Source: an uncultured Clostridia bacterium (GTDB taxonomy: Bacteria; Bacillota; Clostridia; Christensenellales; Borkfalkiaceae). Taken from it: 20,103 nt of DNA. The position numbers and the translations under genes are program-made. The first letter of the stretch is position 1. Every line of letters begins with the position of its first letter. Location: contig CAKQMB010000024.1 in the NCBI GenBank assembly GCA_934254825.1, positions 1 through 20,103 of the forward strand. Reading direction: 5' to 3'. Under the pieces are notes generated by a model, which was not told where the DNA came from, did not search any database, and was given only the letters and a program-made list of their open reading frames with translations. Shown piece by piece: positions 16,784 to 20,103 of the stretch.

Positions 16784-17035
16784 TCATCTGCAAGTTTTTC
16801 TTTCGTATTTTTCGTAATAACAACCTTTACACGGGTCTTTTTTCTTTGGTTTTTTACAGTTTCCGGGAGGACAACACGGACAAAAACCGCACGGAGGCAT
16901 TATTATCGGCGGACATTCATGCTCGGGAGGAGGAGTACCGCCCGAACATTCGCATTTTTTCGCCGAGCAACCGATAACCGCTCCGACGACGACCGCGCCG
17001 AGAGCCGCACCGAGCAAAAAATCGCAATTTTTCAT
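16784..17035 (-). CDS. Small cysteine-rich membrane protein or lipoprotein
   Basis: An 83-residue protein. The N-terminus MKNCDFLLGAALGAVVVGAVIGC is a glycine-zipper-like membrane helix, recalling YtxH-type starts, that ends in VIGC, a lipobox-compatible sequence (Cys23). The tail is rich in Cys, Pro and Lys, with clusters such as CECSGG and CGFCPCCPPGNC. I count 13 cysteines in total. No family is recognised; metal binding or disulfide structure is inference. I chose the ATG at 17035 over the one at 17107 because GAGG lies 8 nt upstream and the extra 24 residues look non-coding. A 12-bp interrupted hairpin sits directly 5' of that ribosome site. The gene follows the SEL1-repeat gene by about 120 nt. 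Confidence 0.75.
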   Translation of the reverse strand: MKNCDFLLGAALGAVVVGAVIGCSAKKCECSGGTPPPEHECPPIIMPPCGFCPCCPPGNCKKPKKKDPCKGCYYEKYERKTCR

Positions 17036-17048
17036 AAGTATAACCTCG

Positions 17049-17079
17049 GCGGCGAAAAGCTTTTCGCTTCGTTCGCCGC
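17049..17079 (-). promoter_or_regulatory. Leader hairpin abutting the ribosome site of the cysteine-rich gene
   Basis: Arms GCGGCGAA (17049-17056) and TTCGCCGC (17072-17079) pair fully. Inside, AAGC (17057-17060) pairs with GCTT (17066-17069) around a 5-nt loop, with a 2-nt bulge between. GAGG (17047-17044) starts one nucleotide beyond the stem on the minus strand. There is no U tract, so it is a candidate translational control or mRNA-stabilising element rather than a terminator. Confidence 0.6.
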
Positions 17080-17156
17080 TACTATATATTATGCGGTAAA
17101 CAGGCAAAATGTTTTCAATAATCGTCAGCGTTTGCGAGCAACGCTAAAACCCCTTT

Positions 17157-17681
17157 TCACGCGCACATATACCCGATATCGTCGATAGCCGTTTTTGCAA
17201 TCGTAAAGCCGTTTTCGAGGGCTTCCGTGAGATATTCCCTCGCTTTGAACGCGTTCTGTCTTACATAAATCCCCTTGGCAAAGCATAGACCGAGATAATA
17301 AGCCGCTTCCGCGCACCCGATCTCCGCGCCCTTTTCCCAGCACCGAAAAGCTTTTTTAACGTTTCTTTTAACGCCGTAACCGTAATAATAATTTCTCGCG
17401 AGGAGCAAAATCGCGCCGTCGTGATTTTTAGCCGCCGCCTTTTTAAGATACGCCGTACCCCTTTTCACGTTGGTTTTCCCTTCCGCGCCGCTTACCATAA
17501 TATATCCCGCCATATACGCCGCCGCGGCGTTACCGCATTTAGCCGCTTTGATATAGCAGATTTTTGCGAGAGTGACGTTTTTCTCTTCTCCGTTACCGAA
17601 AAAATACTTCTCGCCCGCCGCGAAAAAGCTCTCCTCGCGATTTAACGCTTCGCCTTTTATCAACACGCCGCTCATTTCCAT
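17157..17681 (-). CDS. SEL1-like repeat protein
   Basis: A 174-residue protein made of about four SEL1-type alpha-alpha repeats (TPR-like), which usually scaffold protein-protein contacts. Clear units are A-x-x-Y-x-G-x-G-x-x-K-N-V-x-x-A at about 22-40, YYGYGVKRNVKKAFRCWEKGAEIGCAEAAYYLG near 97-130 and FAKGIYVRQNAFKAREYLTEALENG after it. No signal peptide or membrane segment, so probably cytoplasmic. The ATG has AAAGGAG 7 nt upstream, an excellent site. The partner is unknown. The gene precedes the cysteine-rich gene on the same strand, but a gap of 121 nt and a leader hairpin leave co-transcription open. Confidence 0.85.
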   Translation of the reverse strand: MEMSGVLIKGEALNREESFFAAGEKYFFGNGEEKNVTLAKICYIKAAKCGNAAAAYMAGYIMVSGAEGKTNVKRGTAYLKKAAAKNHDGAILLLARNYYYGYGVKRNVKKAFRCWEKGAEIGCAEAAYYLGLCFAKGIYVRQNAFKAREYLTEALENGFTIAKTAIDDIGYMCA

Positions 17682-17762
17682 ACACTTCTCCTTTACGGAA
17701 TTTTCCGCCGAAACGCGCTTAAAAATCGCCTCAACGTATTCCGCAATTCAATTTACGAGCCT

Positions 17763-17768
17763 ATTATA
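17763..17768 (-). promoter_or_regulatory. Probable -10 element of the SEL1-repeat gene
   Basis: A perfect TATAAT on the minus strand (17768-17763) would start a transcript near 17756 with a 75-nt leader. No good -35 hexamer is seen at the right distance; that position is taken by the inverted repeat at 17781-17796. Confidence 0.5.
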
Positions 17769-17780
17769 CGGCATATATCT

Positions 17781-17796
17781 TGACATATGCTTGTCA
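17781..17796. promoter_or_regulatory. Inverted repeat, possible operator
   Basis: TGACA (17781-17785) and TGTCA (17792-17796) form a perfect dyad with a 6-nt centre, flanked by ATAT on both sides. It covers the -35 position of the SEL1-repeat gene's promoter, a usual place for a repressor or activator. No regulator gene is nearby in the window. Confidence 0.45.
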
Positions 17797-17869
17797 TATA
17801 TATAAATAAAATCCGAAATAAGCGGCAAACAAAAAACGCCGCGAACAATTATCGCAAAGTCGATATATA

Positions 17870-17916
17870 AAAAAGGTTGCGGCTCTGTCGGAAAAAGACA
17901 GAAACGCAACCTTTTT
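17870..17916. terminator. Bidirectional terminator after the HMA-domain gene
   Basis: GGTTGCG (17875-17881) pairs with CGCAACC (17905-17911), extended by A5/T5 on the outside and by CTGTC/GACAG (17884-17888 with 17897-17901) inside. The A/T extension gives a T run on either strand. A second small hairpin, CGGGC-N6-GCCCG, lies at 17925-17940 just after the stop. Confidence 0.9.
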
Positions 17917-17950
17917 GTTTAATTCGGGCATTTTCGCCCGCAAACTTTAA

Positions 17951-18307
17951 TTACTTTTTAAGAAATCCGAAAAGACCTTTTTTCTTATATTCCTCTTCCG
18001 TGATTTCTCCTACCTTATAACCCGTGTTTTCGATAGCGGTTTTCAAAGCTTCTTTATCTATCGAAGTCTCGCTTTCTATCACTGCTTCGTTTTTTACATG
18101 CGAAGCCGTTACTTTTTTAACGTAACAGCATTTTCTGATAACGTCGCAGATATGCGCTTCGCACATACCGCATCTCATTCCTTCGATTTTCAAAACAGTT
18201 TTAATCATTTTCTTATTCTCCGTTAAACAAATTTTCTTAACCGACAATATTATCGAAATCACAATCAGAACTGTCAGAATAATAATTAAGATTTCCCTTA
18301 TGTTCAT
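17951..18307 (-). CDS. Membrane-anchored HMA (CopZ-like) metal-binding protein
   Basis: A 118-residue protein: an N-terminal membrane helix (about 4-24), a short basic linker, then a heavy-metal-associated domain beginning V-L-K-I-E-G-M-R-C-G-M-C-E-A-H. Cys46 and Cys49 form the CxxC pair that binds Cu(I), Hg or similar soft metals in this family; the usual GMTCxxC reads GMRCGMC. The domain ends with the expected A-I-E-x-x-G-Y-K-V. The ATG at 18307 has GAGG 8 nt upstream. A second in-frame ATG (Met34) has its own GGAG. It lies 56 nt after the FtsX permease fragment on the same strand, with a strong terminator behind it. A role as metal chaperone or sensor is inference. Confidence 0.85.
   Translation of the reverse strand: MNIREILIIILTVLIVISIILSVKKICLTENKKMIKTVLKIEGMRCGMCEAHICDVIRKCCYVKKVTASHVKNEAVIESETSIDKEALKTAIENTGYKVGEITEEEYKKKGLFGFLKK
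18206..18221 (-). promoter_or_regulatory. Internal ribosome site and start in the HMA gene
   Basis: GGAG (18221-18218) lies 9 nt before the in-frame ATG at 18208 (Met34). Starting here would give an 85-residue soluble HMA protein of the usual CopZ size, without the membrane helix. Both starts have good Shine-Dalgarno spacing. Confidence 0.5.
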
Positions 18308-18363
18308 CGATTTTTCCTCGGTTTAAATTTTTTTGCGAATATAATTTTTTTTCGTCGGATAAA

Positions 18364-20028
18364 TTATTCGGCTTTTAAGCTTTCGACCATATTGATTTTC
18401 TTATTTTTCCTTGCGATCATAAAGCCGACCACGAGCGAAACGCCCAAAGTTACGACGATACCCGAAATAAAGGTAAGAGGTCCTAACATCATATTCATTT
18501 CGTACTCCGAAGCGAGGGCTTTGATAAGATAATCGAGGGTGAACACGCCGAGCGGCAAACCTACGACCATTCCGAATACGGTTATCCACAAGTTCTGCTC
18601 GATAAGAAGTCGCCCTATCTTTTTATCTCTGAACCCGACGACTTTAAGCGTAGCCATTTCTCTGTAACGCTCGGCATAACTCATCGTTCCGAGGTTATAC
18701 AAAACGACTATTCCGAGCGCAACGCCCACCGCCACGAGAAGGATTATCATCTCGTTCATGATTTGCAGGAAGGTGTCGAACGTTTTTATAAGTTCGTCTT
18801 TTTCCTGAATGGTTTTGATCACGTCGTAAGGAGCTTCGCCTTCGACGGCAAGTTTGTCGTTATCGATAGTTTTCGCGGAAGCGTTCGTGTAAATTGCCGT
18901 AACGGAATAATCGACGTTCATAATTTCCGCGTATTTCGCCGTTATAACTATGCTTTCGCTCTGCGAGCGGATAATATCGTTTATTTTAAAGGTATACGCC
19001 TCGTCGTTGCTCTTTCCGTAAGGTCTTACGGTTATTTCGTCGCCCTTTTTAAGATCGTACTTATCGGCTATTCTTCTGCAAACATACGCGCCGTCGTCCG
19101 AAAGTTTCAACGGGTCGAAACCTTTATCGGACATAAACTTTATCATATCATGTTCTACGGAATAAATTTCGAGCGAATACGCTTTTTCTTCGTACTCCAC
19201 GGCAACGCTTCCGCTATAATCGCCGTCGTAATTTATCGTAAGGAATTTAATCGAATTTTCCTCGGCGTCGTCCGCAACGTTGATTTTGGAAACGTAATTC
19301 ATCGCCGTGTTATAATACGAATCGATAAATCCGTTCATCGTGTCTCTCATACCGACCGAACCTACGACGATTACCATACACCCGACGATACCGATAAGGC
19401 TCATAAGCGTTCTCGATTTGTGGCGCATGATATCGCGCATATTCCATCTCGCTCCGAAAGACATTTTATCCCAAAGTTTGGTTTTCTCCAACGCGAGTTT
19501 TTTCATTTTCTTTGGCGCGTAAGGTCTCAGAGCGTCCGCCGCCGTGCCTTTAAGCATTTTTTTGACGGACAAAAAGCCTATAAACGTGAGGAAAACGATT
19601 ATCGCCGCGACTACGACGTAACAGAACCACGGAACTACGAGTTCCCATTTCGGCATATCGAAATAAGTTCCCATCGTGCCGTTCGGGTTCATAATAATCG
19701 CGCAGATGCCTATTCCGAGCAATATCCCGAGCGCGCACCCGACTACGCCTACCGCGAACGCATAAGACGTGTAATGACGGGTTATCCGCTTGTCCTTAAA
19801 GCCGAGAGCCTTTAAAATGCCTATCTGCGTTTTCTCTTTCGCGGTGAGCCTGTGCATCGTGGTTACCATCGTTAAAATGGCGATAACCATAAACAGCACG
19901 GGGAAAATCGTTCCCATCGTCTTGCCCTCGTCGGCTTCGCCCTGCGAAAGAACGTAAGAAGACGACTCTTCTTTGGATAAAACGAGCAAAGTTTTTCCGA
20001 GTTTTTCTTCGACGGCTTTTTTAAAGGC
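18364..20028 (-). pseudogene. FtsX-family ABC transporter permease, N-terminal half missing
   Basis: The C-terminal half of a large clostridial-type ABC permease (MacB/FtsX fold). From the N-terminal side it shows an FtsX domain with three membrane segments (the first being GTIFPVLFMVIAILTMVTTM, then AKEKTQIGILKALGFKDKRI), the linker LKGTAADALRPYAPKKMKKL, a fourth helix, a roughly 200-residue extracytoplasmic domain, and a second FtsX domain with YREMATLKVVGFRDKKIGR ending in MVESLKAE. Family-like sequence (AFKKAVEEKLGK) continues upstream to a TGA at 20031-20029; beyond it all frames look unrelated. Full-length relatives have several hundred more residues with a first membrane helix. A shorter product could start at TTG 19989 or at ATG 19917, which has GAGGG 7 nt upstream, so a functional fragment is possible. 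No ATPase gene is seen in the window. Confidence 0.7.
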
Positions 20029-20076
20029 TCAAAAGTAAAGGTAAGTTCCGCAAAAACAACTAAAAATTGAAAAACG

Positions 20077-20096
20077 GCAAAAACGGCGTTTTTTGC
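20077..20096 (-). terminator. Possible terminator of an upstream gene at the window edge
   Basis: GCAAAAA (20077-20083) pairs with TTTTTGC (20090-20096). On the minus strand it is followed by T-rich sequence down to about 20062. It could end a transcript coming from outside the window, just before the permease fragment. Confidence 0.3.
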
Positions 20097-20103
20097 GGAC
20101 GTT

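Noticed and set aside
17036..17107. Upstream ATG (17107) for the cysteine-rich gene
   Set aside because: The extra 24 codons cover the hairpin and ribosome site of the inner start and look non-coding.
18763..19815. 350-codon plus-strand ORF opposite the permease
   Set aside because: It is antisense to clear FtsX-family sequence, and its Arg/His/Tyr/Phe-rich composition is typical of a shadow frame.

Overview
The window reads as chromosome of an anaerobic, Gram-positive-type bacterium, most likely an uncultured member of the Clostridia (inference). Supporting this are a YyaC-type sporulation gene, the DapL route to meso-diaminopimelate, sigma-A style promoters, GGAGG-type ribosome sites, tight Rho-independent terminators and a clostridial-type FtsX permease. 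No rRNA, tRNA, CRISPR array, transposase or phage gene was seen.

Region 1 (1-7292, minus strand) is one giant open frame of at least 2430 codons that leaves the window at its 3' end. It has an N-terminal signal or anchor helix, then roughly twenty degenerate helix-hairpin-helix-like units and nested segmental duplications (about 950 nt and 2646 nt apart). It is read from a perfect-consensus sigma-A promoter. I do not recognise the family, and it is the best candidate for something undescribed. The plus-strand ORFs over this region are shadows.

Region 2 (7293-10640, plus strand) holds a diacylglycerol-kinase-family lipid kinase, a strong terminator, then dapF-dapL, which overlap by 17 nt. Together DapL and DapF make meso-DAP for peptidoglycan and lysine.

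Region 3 (10641-13439) has yyaC (minus) divergent from a CvpA-family membrane protein gene (plus). The cvpA-like gene converges on the GTPase gene der (minus), with a 13-bp bidirectional terminator between them.

Region 4 (13440-16523, minus strand) carries an O-antigen ligase/Wzy-like polytopic membrane protein, a spacer with three 18-bp degenerate tandem repeats, and a GT28/MGDG-synthase-like glycosyltransferase. This looks like a cell-envelope glycan or glycolipid segment, followed by der.

Region 5 (16524-20103, minus strand) carries the C-terminal half of a large FtsX-family ABC permease whose frame is cut by a stop, a membrane-anchored HMA (CxxC) metal-binding protein with a second well-placed internal start, a SEL1-repeat protein whose promoter overlaps an inverted repeat, and a tiny 13-cysteine membrane or lipoprotein whose ribosome site abuts a 5'-UTR hairpin. 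The cysteine-rich and HMA genes suggest metal or thiol handling, but this link is inference.
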